A program made the position numbers and the translations under genes. From NCBI RefSeq assembly GCF_905475395.1, contig NC_058337.1, positions 13,690,983 through 13,754,982 on the forward strand: a stretch of 64,000 nt of DNA, in the 5' to 3' direction. Numbering within the stretch: the stretch's first letter is position 1; every line of letters starts with the position of its first letter. The notes below the pieces were generated by a model. It saw only the letters and a list, made by a program, of their open reading frames with translations, was not told the origin of the DNA and did not search any database. This stretch comes from Chrysoperla carnea. Taxonomy: Eukaryota; Arthropoda; Insecta; Neuroptera; Chrysopidae. Positions 23,070 to 36,190 of this stretch are shown here, one piece after another.

Positions 23070-26000
23070 TTTTATATATTTAAGTTGATTAATTCGAAGA
23101 GTTTAGAAAAATTATTCCCTTTTTGAATTTGTTATCAGCGATTTGCAGGCCTTTAAGTTTAATGCAATAATCAAGACTGGCGTAATGATTGACAAAAAAA
23201 TAATCCCATCTTCAAATTGAAGACTTGAAACTTTTCAGGCTTATCTCGTATATTTCTCCAAATAAAATTTAATGAAATAAGCAAACAAAACACTTCACAA
23301 AACTGTATTATTTATTGTATTTTTGCCATTGGAACTGGCAAATGGTTTGTCAACGCCAATAACAGGTAAATAACGATTTAAAAAATTTTACAATTAAAAA
23401 AAATTAAGGACACTTTTTGTCAAATAAAATATTGTACGTATTAACATGAACACATCTATAGCATATTTTGTGTTTCGAAAGGCACTAAAAATATGTATGT
23501 ACAAAAAGGTATATTTTTAGCATTATGTTAAAAATATCTATCGTTTTTTAAATATAACTAAAATATTTATAAAACACTTGTGTTTAGTAATAAAATAAAA
23601 AATTTTTAACAAAATATCAAAAAAATTATATAAAACTTTATCTCACTCATTAACAACTTAAATACGGGGTCTTCGAACAATAAGCTATTTCCTACTATAA
23701 AAAAAATGGAGAGCAGCAGCTACGTCTCTAAAGTCATATTAAAATTTCTCCCTCATAACACAGAATAGAAATTCTTTTAAGATCTTAAATCTCTGATATA
23801 ATTATTAAAGTGCATATTTTTTTTAAATATCAAAATAGTCCTTTAATTTTCGAAGACTCTGTATAATGAGGATTTCAGTCAATCAATATATTTAATTTTA
23901 TTGACTTAATCTTTTAAGAAAATGTTTATATCAGTGTTTTATCCTACGGTGATCCCAGTTTAAATAGCCAAACTGATAATATAGTTATTAAACTCGAGTA
24001 TCGTGGTATTTATTTCAATAGCTATATCTCAACTCTATGTCAACAAAAATTCATCCTTATATGATAATACTTATTAAAAATCTCAAAATAAGCAACAATT
24101 TTCACTAAATTTTGAATTAGCTAGATTATGTAATCATTAGACTAAATAATATCAAAATAGGTATTCTTCCTAGATTTATCGTTTTTGCTTACCATTATAA
24201 AAACTAATTATTAAGTATTTAAAAAACAACAAATTTTTTTTTTTTTTAAAAACAACCATTTTTTTGTTTTTTAAATTAATTAAAGTTGATTGATCGGATA
24301 ATAGGATATGTTTATGCTATTAATTACTTTTTCACTTGCTAGTGCTGTCTCTCTCACGAGCTATAGCTAGCTCACTTTTACTTGTGGTTAATTTTGAATA
24401 AAAATTTTTTCTGTTAAGATAATCCCTATACATTATAAATGTGAAAGCTGTGTGTTTTTTTTTGTGTCTTGTTGCGCTTTCACACAGTGAATGGATTTCG
24501 ATGAAACTGTACAATAATATAACTTAGCAAGTCTTAAATATATATTTTTAGTTTAGCAATTTAAACCGGGAACACACTGATGGACCAAAAGTTTTGGTCA
24601 ACCCTATATTAAGTATTTATAAGATAATCATTTCCTTGTTTCATAATATTGAAAACTGTTCGTCTTGGCCTTTACATTTACAGTTCACGCCATAAAATTT
24701 GTTTTTCTACTTAAATACTTTATATTCGTCTCAAATATTTTACAAATGTATTATTAATTTTTTAAGATTGCAAGTATACAACACGTTATGAACAAAATCT
24801 TATTATGTTTTGTATTTTCACAAGTACCGTTAGTTTGTGAAAGACTGCGTTTCCATTACGGCTTCCAAGGAGACTAAATTAAAACGGTATGAAATTAAAG
24901 TCCAAACAGAAATATGCATAAAATGGACAAGATGTGTAGCTCAAGTATGGTCCCCTAACTACCGTTAAGTTCATTAATAAAAATTTATTGTGGCTTACAA
25001 TGGCTTTGAACAGCAGAAATTAGCGAATTAATGCGCATTCATTTTTATGTGGATGCACAAAAATATATTGTTGCTAATAGAAAATTAAATAGTTAAAAGC
25101 AACCGCTTATTTTTTGTGCGTCCACATAAAAACTAGCCAAGATAGACATTTCCCGCCTAAAAACAAATTTTAAATTTGTCATTTATTTTTAATTTATTTA
25201 TTTATAAAGACGTCTTTTTTATTCTCAACAATACAAGCTTTTGAATGAGATGAAAATTTTTGAATTCGTTAACTCTGTAAATTTTTGACTTGAGCAACAT
25301 AGATTACATTTTGTATATTTATGTTGATCCGACTAAAGTGGTTGCAATTTAAAAATGATGTGAAACCTACCGCTTTTCAGACTAAACATAAGTATAGGAT
25401 GCTTAAAACGGCTCCTTAGGAAGATATTTTAATGTTCTTTTTTGTTCTTTTTTTATACATAATTTTTTAATAAGTTTTCTTGTTCATATTTAATGTAAGC
25501 CAGTCAGCGGCCGGACAGACAGTATAACAGTCTTAATTTAAAACACACAGCTTGTACTTTTTACTACTTCAAAATAAAACGAAAATAGAGCCTTGTCGAC
25601 ACTAAACCTTTTCAATTGTCAATAGTCATAAAATATTGAACAAAAATTTATAACTAGAGAGAGAAATCCAAATACAAAATAAATTCTAAATTCTATATAA
25701 TTTTTAAAACACATAAAATATTTCATATAAAACTTTATAAATGACTATTTTGACTTTGCCATAGAATTTCTATGCTGAAAGCAATTTTTATGCATGTAAT
25801 AAATTATTTCAATATACATAATTTTATTAACTTCTGTTAATTACCTTCAAACAGTGTTCAATATTATCGAAAAATTAAAACTAGTTTGGACGGATTCATT
25901 TTATCAAAAAATGGACGAAATAAATGAGATTCATCATATGAAATGAAAATTCAATGGAATTCCACTAAACTATCACAAAATTTAACTGCAGATTAAAATA

Positions 26001-26180
26001 ACTGAATTAAAAGTATTAATTATCCAGATTATGAAATAATTAAAAAATAATTTGAACTATTTTCGGCGGATTCATTCGAACAATAAATTATTGCTTGTGA
26101 AAATAAAAATGAGATTCATTATATAAAATGAAAAAGAGTTGGAATTCATTGAACTTGATTGGAAATAAGAATAACTTCCT
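23070..26180. other. Intergenic, AT-rich
   Basis: No exon or element recognised apart from the short inverted repeat at 25042-25133. It follows the 3' end of the minus-strand GPI-anchored-type gene and may include its 3' UTR. Confidence 0.5.
25042..25133. repeat. Short inverted repeat
   Basis: TTTTTATGTGGATGCACAAA at the left is mirrored on the right by TTTGTGCGTCCACATAAAAA. The stem is about 22 bp with two mismatches and a spacer of about 45 bp. Confidence 0.7.
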
Positions 26181-26182
26181 TT

Positions 26183-29100
26183 TTAAAATAAATGAATTAA
26201 AGCATAAAATATTATTGATATAAAAACAGTATTTTCCAAAAGTAAAGAATTGGCTCCACCATGATATGCTCCAAAATGAAATACTTTAATATAACTCTCG
26301 GATTTAATCCATGGATTAGCACCATCATCAAAATGCATTGGACATTGATCACCTAAAATCAATCATAGAATTTGTTACAGAAATATTTTTAGCCATAGAT
26401 TAAAAAATTTGAGCCACAAAGCATAGACATAATAGCATATAGCGAAAAGATTTGTGATTACTGTACTTTCCACTACAGCATTAATGCAAAGCAATTTGAT
26501 ACATATTTCTGAGCAAAAAAATAAACCAATGTACCAAATATTCATAAAAAATTGATGTTATAGTGTGGGTAGGAATATGAATATTATTAGTTAACTATTT
26601 TAATATGTATGCCGCAGACAAATAGCTTAGTTAGCAATTTAATTAACTTTTTACTAAACGGTGCCGGTATCAGCCATTTAATCAAACAGCTAGTCAAATG
26701 ATTAGGATCGATAACATATTCGTTAAAATTTAGTTCCACTTTCTGCCACCTGGCGCTGAAATCCACACACAAATACTAATAATGGAGTTGTTAGGATAAT
26801 GTTGGAGTTTCTCAGTCTGATTGCGTTTACGAAATAAAAAAAAACAATTGAGGAGTATGGTGACAAAAAAGTTGGAACTTAATATGGTACTATTAAAAAC
26901 TAGTTTTCATGGCAAGAGTTTCGATACTTAGATACAAACTATGGTTACGAAATTAGGTCCAATTTATTTGAGAGAGGCTGTTGCAAGTCAGTTTCCTTTT
27001 GGTGGCCAGGGATTCCAAAAATGTAGTTGTAAGCCTCTTATGAATCAATGTCACAATAATAGATATACTTGTTTTAAATACAAAGTTCATTGCGGATCCA
27101 AATGCCATAGAAGTTCAACTAGCGTTAACAAATAATATTTTAAATATTCACATGTGTACTTCATTATTAAGTTACACCATTTGATCTCACTCATCATTCA
27201 TCATCTCATTTTAAATTACATAAATATAAAATTTCTAATATCAACTATATCATCTATTTTTGTCAAATGGCCACCGTATTGAATGAATGGTCTAAGTACA
27301 TGTCAGAGGCTAAATATACAGCAGTTCATTAAATGTTGTATTAGACGCTACGATTGAATATCTTTAGTAAAAAGGTTAGGGTGTTAACTAAAAGGTTAGG
27401 CTGTTAACTGAACAGCTAATTAAACTAGTTGGTTACGAAATCTATACTGAGTCATACCTCATAATATGTAATAAAATTCTTCCACACACTATCTAAATAT
27501 AATTTTTTGAAGATGGGGTTTCTGTACATTGGTTCTTTTTTGTGCTCAGCAGTACACTATTTCAAGATTTAAACTTTTTTTTCAAATTTATTCTAATGCT
27601 TTACTTTGTAATTTTGTTTTATTAAATTGCTAAAAAATGTTGTCTTTTCGTATTTTAAATAGCTGTATCATTGTAAATATTGATTGTTAAATATTGAAAG
27701 CGGTCTTCTAAGCCGAAGGCATGTTAACAAATACAATGTGAGTTTAGACTCTTGTTTACATTAGAAAAATTAATAATTAGAAAATTAATTTTTTATCCAA
27801 AAATTTAAAAACTACTGAAATGTATATTATAATAAAACTGAAAATTGCATAAGTAATCAAACTTACGTTCTCTTTCATATTCTTGCATTTCAATGGCAAC
27901 AGCAGCCCCTTCTGTATAATTCCAAGATGTTACATCTTGTTTCAAATCACAAAATGGTCCTATAGCTAATGACATTAAAACACGATTTAAATCAGCTCGC
28001 TGATATACCCAGCAACGATATCTGGAAAATGCATCCAACTCATCGTATGTGATTAAGTACGATTTCAAATTTTCTTTCCAAAAGCCAATACATTTCATTT
28101 TATAATCAGGATCACTGTAAATATCTACCGGTCGACCTAAGTGATCCACCGACAAACAGTACGTTTCATCAATAGCAATTTCCTTTTGATCTGTATCACA
28201 AACCGAAAAGTCAGATATATTTTGTTTGCAATAAATATTTGGTCGTGGACTTAAGGTAACACCACCAAGAATACGCGTTTCGAAAGGTACGTCACCACGT
28301 TGTGTAAAATTAAATTTGCCAGCAACTGGACAGCGGACAGCTACTGGTTGTTTTGCTAAGAATAAATCGTACTTCCATTTTTGTTTATTTGGAAATTGTA
28401 CCCATGAACACACAGTGTGAAAATCATCTTTGATTACAGCGATTCCTTTACGATATCGAATTATATTATGATGCTGTGGAACAAAATCAAAGCATACGAA
28501 ATCTTTTTGGCTGAAAAAAGAAATAAGATAAATTCATTAAAATGTTCTAAATAACTTTTAAGAATGATCCACCAGAATTGAAGTTCGTTTTTTTATAGAA
28601 AATACTGTGGCCACATCTGAAAGTCTTTTAGCTGCAATATTAGATATCCACCCGTATGTATTAATAACAAATCGAAAGAGCAAATTTCAAATATTTATTT
28701 TCGTTAGAAATTTTTACCTGGTTTACCAAATACTCTGACAACATTACACGACAAAGGGAAAAAGTGAATTTTTTCAGCAGGCTATTTGTAAATGATCCAA
28801 TAACAAAATCAAACAGTTAATATGAGTTTTTAAATTGATGAGTTGTTATGAGTGTATGTTTTGAACACTACAGGAAAAGAAAATATTCGGGATGTATGAT
28901 CATATCAAGAAAATTTCCATTCGTGATTTAAGAAACCAAGATTTGAAGTTAAAAATATTTTCGGATCACATATACAGAGTATAAAACTAGATTTTTTTTT
29001 TTTTGGTGAACCATCTTATATTAGAACTTGAGTATTTAAAATAAAATTTACCATCCATCGACTGTTAAACGTGCCATCATTACTCGGCTATCGCGTTGTT

Positions 29101-32100
29101 CTCTGCATACATAAATTGTTTTTCGAAAACGTCCTTCATCCGGATGCCAGGTTTCAATAATATGCGTTTCATTAATATACACATCAGCATCTAAATTTGC
29201 AGTGTTGATCCATTCACCGCTAAAATTTTGTGGCAACCTACAACCCGGCTCAACTACCTCAGCTTTAACTGAAATAATAAAATTTTATAATTAATTTTCC
29301 ATTGGTATAATAAAATAAGTATTAAAAACAATTTTGAATGTTTTTAAAATGCAAGAGACAATTCATGAATTTCCTGATATTTGTGTAGAAACCGGTTTTA
29401 TAAAATATTAAGTACGTTCTATGGCATCGTAGCGCCTAAACGGATGAACCGATTTTGATTTTTGCGAGTTTAGGGTTCCGTACCCGAAAAATTTGTCGGG
29501 GTTTTTTTAAATTTTGTAAATTTTACTTGTACATACACGACTGTTGTTTTTACCAATATTACATCACCAAAATGGCTGACAGCGTTTTTACGAGAATACA
29601 AAAGGTTTAAAATTTAATATAATTTTATGGCACGAAAACATGTTTATTTTGCCGAAATATATTTTTTGTAGCTTTCTATTAGGAAAGCTACAAAATCCTG
29701 AGAAATATGTTACTCGTCTCTAATTTGGTAACACTTTCAAATAATCGCCAAATATATTCCAAGCAGAATCATTCATACTGGTGAGGACTATATGTGATGT
29801 GGTCGAAGTACTTATTTATAATATAAACAAGTGAAAACAAACAATTGACTGAGTTAATTGTTGAAATACCATGTATAGACAGTGTTGATGCTCAATCGTT
29901 TGTTTTTTTGACGTCACGTAATTAACAAAAGATATTCACTTTTAAATAGACACACACACAACTGATATTCCTATATTAATACATACTATAAAATTTGCAC
30001 CTAATTAACGCCCTCGTGGGTAAACAGTTTTTTATTTTTTTATAAGGAACATTTTTTACATTTAAACTTTTGTTCTATCTCTAACGGTTTACAAGATGGG
30101 TCCTACGGACCCAAGACCCAATTGACCTATGATGCTCATTTACGAACTTGACCTCACTTTTTACGTCCTGAGTACGCTGTAAAAATTTCAGCTCGATATC
30201 TTTTTTCGTTTTTGAGTTATCGTGTCCACAGACGGACGGACGGACGGACGGATAACCGGAAATGGATTAATTAGGTGATTCTATGAACACCTATACCAAA
30301 ATTTTTTTCGTAGCATCAATATTTTTAAGCGTTACAAACTTTGGACTAAACTTAATATACTATGTATATTTCATATATACATGGTATAAAAATTAAATCT
30401 AGGCATTGAGACGAATTTGAAATTGTATTTCAAATAACTAGTTAATATACAAAAACAATATATATTTTTTTTTACTTTTATAAATAAAGGTAAATTTTTT
30501 CGGCTAGGCGGTTTTGAAGTTTATTTTCAATTGTCTGGAGTAAATGTATCGATACTATCGAGTTTATGTATTGCTAAAAATTTCGAAATTTTTTAAATAG
30601 GTATTTAATATTTATTCAGTATAACGAAAAAAAGGAAAACTGTATATACGGACAAAAGCGCAATGCACACTCTGTATCACAAAAAACGATTATTTTAGTA
30701 TATACAGTGTGTCGCATTTAAGATGAAGACACCCCCATATTTTCGTTATTTACAAAAACATCGATTTTAAATTTTGCACAGTCATACATACATATCCATA
30801 GGGTGATGGTTCACATTTTTTAAGATACCTAACCGAAATAAGAACTTTAAACTCAGCCTACTAAAAATTGACAAATGGGGCCGATTCTTCAAAAATCATA
30901 AAACTTAGGAGACGTAATGTATGGATGGTTCCTTATTCAACTCACTAAAATCATTTATGAATATTAGCAGAGAAAAATTGGATAAGGTCAACGATTAGCC
31001 GCTTCTCTTAAAATACAATAAAAAAAGGTTACTTTAATATATATTAAAATAAGGCATTTGGTGTATAAGTTATTGGACTCCTTCTTTGAAAGAAGTTATA
31101 TTTCTACTAATTTCAAGAAATTTGTCTTCATGAATCATTATTATTAAAGTAATCATATTTACCAGGTGTTACACGCATTCTTTCTGGTGATTTTTCAGGT
31201 GTTTTCAGTGAATTACATTCTGCAGTAATTGATACACCAATATATAAATCATCATCACGATTTTTCAAGAAACATCGGTATTTTTCATCTTTACGAGATT
31301 CTTTTGTATTGGCTACAGCAAAATAATGATTCTTTCCTACGAACCAATCGCCTAGACAACTGTATTCGACTAAACCATCAAATGTTCCTGTCATTCCTTG
31401 ACACTTTTTGTATGTAATATTAAACTTTTGATTCGTAATTAAAAATTGTGTTCCAGCTGTTTGACATGATCGAATTTGTGCATCAGGATGACGACATTCT
31501 CCCGTAAACCGGAAACGATTCTAAAAAAACGAGTATAAGTAATATAAAAAAGTTCATATATAAAATATGATTAATAAAGACAAGAGAGGTTTGGTAAATA
31601 TCAGAAAGTTTATGCACCAGAATGATGACTTTCCTCCCGGGTTGTTTTCAAGCCATTTGATGCATTAATTGCGCCCATTGAGACTATACTATGTAATAGA
31701 TTTGTTTCTCAAATGGCTTTGTGTGAATTTAAAGTGAATGTATGATCATTATTCGTGGCGCCACAGTTATCGTATTCTCCCCCGCCTTTTCATTAGAGGC
31801 ATGGCACTCGTTGAACATGATTAGAGCTATAGCCAAATCGTTGACCACAAGATATTTCAATCAAAGAGTTAATGAACCACAGGAAAATACAAAACGAAGA
31901 AAATCACAAAATTGAATCCTTTATTTTCATTTTATTAATAATTCAAAATTAGTTTTTCGATTTAATTCGAGTTTTTGGGGGATTTTTAATGTTAATTAAT
32001 TATCGATTACCACAAGAACCTAAAAAATTTAATCAAAAGAAAGGTTGTAACATGAGATTTCAAGCTGTACTTTTGGCTTCGATTGATGCTATAAATGGTC

Positions 32101-33725
32101 AAATTTCACCTTCAAATCGTGGCGCCATGGATATCTTAATCGTGCCGAATAAATAAAAAACACTCGTAGATCCATGCGAAATCGCTCAAATTAAAGAAAG
32201 GCAGGTAAGACATGATCAACTGAATTAGATCATCTGAATATTTTAAGAACAGGGTTAACGCAATAATCAAAAAACCCATGCTACCTCGACCACATTAGAG
32301 GCATGGCCAGCCCGCAGAAAATCTAAATTTCAATCACAATGTTATAAAAAGGGATAAAAACACGCAGGTGTTCTACGGGTTGTCCATGTCTCTAATGAGG
32401 TCGTGCTCGTGTAGTTTTATTATGTTTCAGTACGTAGAATTTACTCACTTTAGTTTCTTTTTGATAACTCGCATTAGAAGAATTATATACATTTACGTTA
32501 AATTCACACAATTCTAAACGAAAAATAACAGGTTAATAACGAACCGTCAAACAAGAAATAAAACAATTGAATAGACATATCAATAAAGTAGATATTCTTA
32601 TCTGTATTTTGAACCGACTTCAAACAAAAACGGAGGAGGTTATCAATTCGACTGTATTTTTTTTTTTTTTTTTTTATGTTTGTCACCGCAGAACTTTTGA
32701 CTGGGTGAACCGATTTTGATGATTCTTTATCTGTTTGAAAGCTGGTGCTTCCCGTTTAGTTCCATTTCATTTTGGTCTAGTTCTGACAACGACATCCATG
32801 AGAAAATCATAAAAGTCTGAAATTTGCATTAAGTATGCACGACAAGAGGACGAATAACTCAATATCACTTCGATGATTCTTTTTTTTGACATGTATAAAT
32901 TCAATAAAAATATTTTAAAATAATTTTTGGACAATTTTTGCACATTTAATAGTTAAAAAGTTAATTATAATAGCCTATTTTTAATTTTTTTTAACTCATT
33001 TATTCATTTTTAGACACAAAATATGAATGAAAATGGTAGTGGAATTTAATACCGTATTATTTTCGTTAATTAAAGAAAACTGCTAATTTTTCACCATCAC
33101 CACCGACTAAATACTGAATTAAACGTTTACCAAAAAGTACACATTACCTGGTATGCAAAGTTCCATACACCTTCTAATGACGATCGACAATTAACCGGAA
33201 CATAATTTTCTGAGAACAACGTTATCAATTGATCTGGTAAATTATTACATACTCGTTCAAACGTAGGCTCTTCACCCTCAGGTAAATTAACACACGAAGC
33301 TGGAATATAAATATTAATATAATAACTAAACATTCAAAATGTTTAATTTGAATAAACATACTTTCGAGTTTTTCAAGAACATTAACGGTGCGCACTAAAA
33401 ATTTAACACATGTGTAACATCGATTATTTTTAAACACCATTGTATAATTAACATGATAATCTTCTTTAATTAAGACACAATGTCCTCTGCCAGTCATGGT
33501 ATCTGCATTTAACTCTGTAAGGGTATTTCTTCCTTCCCATGAAAACCATGATCCTCGTATAATAAGTGGAACGCTACACTCTGCATTACAAGACAGTTCT
33601 TCTGAAATATAAAATGCATTTTAATAGTTTTTAATTTAAATATTAATGTAACAAATTATTTTACCGTATGATAATATTAAAACAACTATACTTAAAAAGT
33701 AAGTAATAAATTTTGTTGAACACAT
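26183..33725 (-). CDS. Secreted cysteine-rich GPI-anchored-type ectodomain protein (DUF7042-7045-like), 7 exons, complete
   Basis: Exons read on the minus strand: 33725-33665, 33601-33362, 33299-33148, 31520-31163, 29268-29052, 28510-27867 and 26352-26183. Every junction is GT-AG, all phases join, and the total is 1842 nt, giving 613 aa plus TAA. Residues 1-20 (MCSTKFITYFLSIVVLILSY) form a signal peptide. The ectodomain has about 27 cysteines and seven N-glycosylation sequons: NYT, NIT, NFS, NET, NFT, NIS, NYT. Repeating patterns such as RCYTC, YRCFLKN and YRCWVYQ recall the insect/nematode family annotated with DUF7042, 7043, 7044 and 7045. The last exon ends in a short polar spacer after a G-A-N-S stretch and then a hydrophobic tail (TVFISIIFYALIHLF). 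That is the form of a GPI-attachment signal; a short C-terminal membrane anchor is the alternative. Inferred location is the outer face of the plasma membrane or secreted; the molecular role is unknown. It is divergent from Gemin2, about 2.5 kb away. The exon structure is firm; the family is assigned from memory and the function is not assigned. Confidence 0.88.
26941..27135 (+). pseudogene. Cys-rich tail of an integrase-type (KRBA2-like) element, in a host intron
   Basis: The frame reads LREAVASQFPFGGQGFQKCS, followed by a CNNRYTCFKYK / CGSKCHRSS cysteine pattern and a stop. Insect multicopy proteins with an integrase core, annotated as KRAB-A domain-containing 2-like, end in this kind of block. 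Only the last 64 residues remain. It lies antisense in intron 6 of the GPI-anchored-type gene. The family assignment is an inference from memory. Confidence 0.5.
29395..29545. repeat. Unclassified repeat fragment in intron 5
   Basis: ATGAACCGATTTTGATTTTT and GGGTTCCGTACCCGAAAAA are blocks common in insect interspersed repeats. Related GGGTTCC/GGAACCC segments occur at 18310 and 48545. Lies between exons 4 and 5 of the GPI-anchored-type gene. Confidence 0.45.
29828..30393 (+). mobile_element. ~560-bp interspersed repeat, copy B (fullest)
   Basis: This is the longest copy of the family. It contains a (GACG)n microsatellite run at about 30232-30252, and short inverted termini: ATACCATGTATA near the start, TATACATGGTAT at the end. 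It sits between exons 4 and 5 of the GPI-anchored-type gene. Non-coding. Confidence 0.88.
32283..32410. repeat. Inverted repeat in intron 3
   Basis: ACCACATTAGAGGCATGGCC on the left is mirrored by CATGTCTCTAATGAGGTCG on the right; CATTAGAGGCATGG also recurs at about 31791. Probable small MITE within intron 3 of the GPI-anchored-type gene. Confidence 0.55.
32620..32890. repeat. Interspersed repeat with 5' ACGGAGGAGGTTATC
   Basis: AACGGAGGAGGTTATCAATT, a T-run, then GGTGAACCGATTTTGATGAT and GAAAGCTGGTGCTTCCCG. This order is familiar from non-LTR untranslated regions scattered in insect genomes. No ORF; lies in intron 3. Confidence 0.5.
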
Positions 33726-33966
33726 TTTAAGTGATTGATTAATAATAATTTAAAATCTACAAAAACATAATTGTATACAAATAAAAATGACAACACCCTA
33801 TGTGTGTATGAGTCTTGTATGAGTAGTATGAATGAATCAGAATGAATCAGTATTGCCATTTTGCCAGATATAGACTCCCCTAAACAAAATCCCCTAAATT
33901 CAATAACTGAAATTATCAGAAGATAACTTTTTGAATTCGTTTTTTTTAAATAAGAAAATATAAAAA

Positions 33967-34050
33967 CATCAATATTTCGAAGCGTTACAAACTTGTGACT
34001 AAAATTAGTACACCTTGATATATTTATTTCATGTATACAGGGTATAATAA
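33967..34050 (+). mobile_element. ~500-bp repeat family, 3' end only (copy E)
   Basis: CATCAATATTTCGAAGCGTT, then ACAAACTTGTGACTAAA and TACAGGGTATAAT: only the terminal ~85 bp of the family, just upstream of the GPI-anchored-type gene's start. Confidence 0.75.
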
Positions 34051-34059
34051 AAATATGCA

Positions 34060-36190
34060 CGTGAACAAATTAGAAAAACGAAGGATACATTTTAAAATAA
34101 TTTAAATAAAACCCATTAAGCAAGATTAGAGACATAAGATTTTCTGAATTGAAATTTATTATTCGAAATAAATTATGTACATCGCGAACTATATTCTCTG
34201 TGCTATACAATAAAAATCTTTAATTTACGTCAAATTGTAGAAAATTGTTTTTTTTTTAAAAATATTCCAATGAAATTTTCTCCAATATTCTTCTTTTATA
34301 AAATTATTTGAAATACTCTCAATGAGAAAATTGTAGAATATTTTATAAAATTCAATAAAAAAAGTTTCAGATAAATTAGTCAACAGAATTTTCTGAAATA
34401 CTGTTTCGAATCAAGATTTTCGACATTCCAGAAAATTACGTAGATACAATGAACCAAATAATGTCCTAACTTTTTACCCGATTATAAAATTTTACCACCA
34501 TTCTAATTTCAACAAAAATATTTAATTACTAGAAATTTAATGTACCCTTAGATCATATATTTTAATAGGTAAGCCGAATGTATACCAAGTATGTATATTT
34601 TGACTTCACACAGATTAACAAAGACAAAAATACAATATTCAAACAGCTGACAAAGAAACACAATACGAAAGCATGGTATTCAATGCGCATAATCGTATTG
34701 ACGGAAGTCAGCTGCTTCAATAGTTACTGTTTGTAGAGTTAATTCTGTATAAAAGTTCTAAAAAATGGTTAGTAGTTGTTTTATTTGCAAGGAATATTTG
34801 TTTCACAGGTTAGGAAAGTTTAATTATTAAATAATATTTATTAAAAAGCAATTTTTATGTTGTAAATACGTGCCAGGATATTATGTTGTATATCAAGACA
34901 TGCGCATGAATAACCATGCTTTCGCATTTATTATCCTTGTCAATCTACTTTGGAACGTGGTTCTCACTCTCTTGCCGATTCCTGTAGTGTATTTTCAAAG
35001 AATGTACCCTTAAACTAAATATTGATTTAAAAAATATTAAACACTATAGAAAAAATAATTTCGAAAATAAATAAATGGCCTGAAATACATTAAAATCAGT
35101 TATGGCATATTTATTACAGTAACAAAATAATTTTTTATTGCTTTGAGAAATATAGTAATTAACTTAATAATAAAATTATAATTTTGCTAAAGTCACACTG
35201 ATTATATGCTTAACCTTCAAACTGATGTTTGCAAAAAAGTTGTCAACCTAGCCACAGACGCATCAACATTGTTGTCAATAGAAAGTCACTCCCACTAAAA
35301 ATAAAAACTTTTTTATTTTCTTCAACATAGCTGACAACATGAAATTTCAACCATCAACCTATACATACGCGTTCAACTTGGTTGTCAATATTACATATTG
35401 TTATCTATGTTGACAACTATAAAGTTATCTGTAAAACGGTCTATAAAGTTATCTGTAAAACGGTAATTCAATTGGGTTCAATTAATATCGGTAGATAGTC
35501 TTCCTTAGCAGGATTGGGATTCTAAAGTTGTAACAGCCCAAGGGTTGTCTACCTTTAGATAAAGTCCTGCTGCTATAATTTGGACCACCTTAATGTGTAC
35601 ATGTTGATGCTAATGTCAAATATACCAAATATTCTCAAATAGTACTTTACTTTTTATCAAAGTTAAGTTTTTTTACTTAATAATTTATTATGTTATTGCA
35701 GACTCATTTTATAAAATATATTTGATATTTTTTTTCAAATATCTATTACATATAGACATTGACATTAGTGTATAACATAAAATATTATAATAATAATAAA
35801 AATTTTATCTCACGATCGTAGATAAAATAAGTTATTAACTAAAAAAGAACTTACTTTAACTTAGATATAATATTGAAGAATTATCTTAAATATAATTGGC
35901 ATTAGCACCAAAATGGTGAACGATCCTACCCACATAAATATTTAGAGCTCTAATAAGACGATGCTATGGTTTTGTTGATAGTTAAGTTACCCCAACTATA
36001 TTTTATCTATGAGTTAACCTGAATGCAGACAATTTTGTTGTCAGTTGTATGTCACTGTTTATGTATGATGATTTTGATATTCGATACTATTTGATGTTCA
36101 TTTTTTTAGAATTCTAAGCCAAGTTTAATTTCCCAACTACCAAGAAATATTTTTGCGCAGTAAATCTTTGTCATTTGTACACCAAGAAAT
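34060..36190. other. Divergent intergenic region between the GPI-anchored-type gene and Gemin2
   Basis: No coding sequence. TTGTCAAC/GTTGACAA words cluster at 35235-35420, and a 24-bp direct duplication (CTATAAAGTTATCTGTAAAA plus CGGT) lies at 35416-35463. Promoters of both genes must lie here or in the adjoining few hundred bases, but I cannot place them. Confidence 0.5.

Noticed and set aside
33692..34060. A 122-codon minus-strand frame over the first exon of the GPI-anchored-type gene.
   Set aside because: It is in a different frame from the signal-peptide exon and extends into repeat copy E. The spliced model explains the region.
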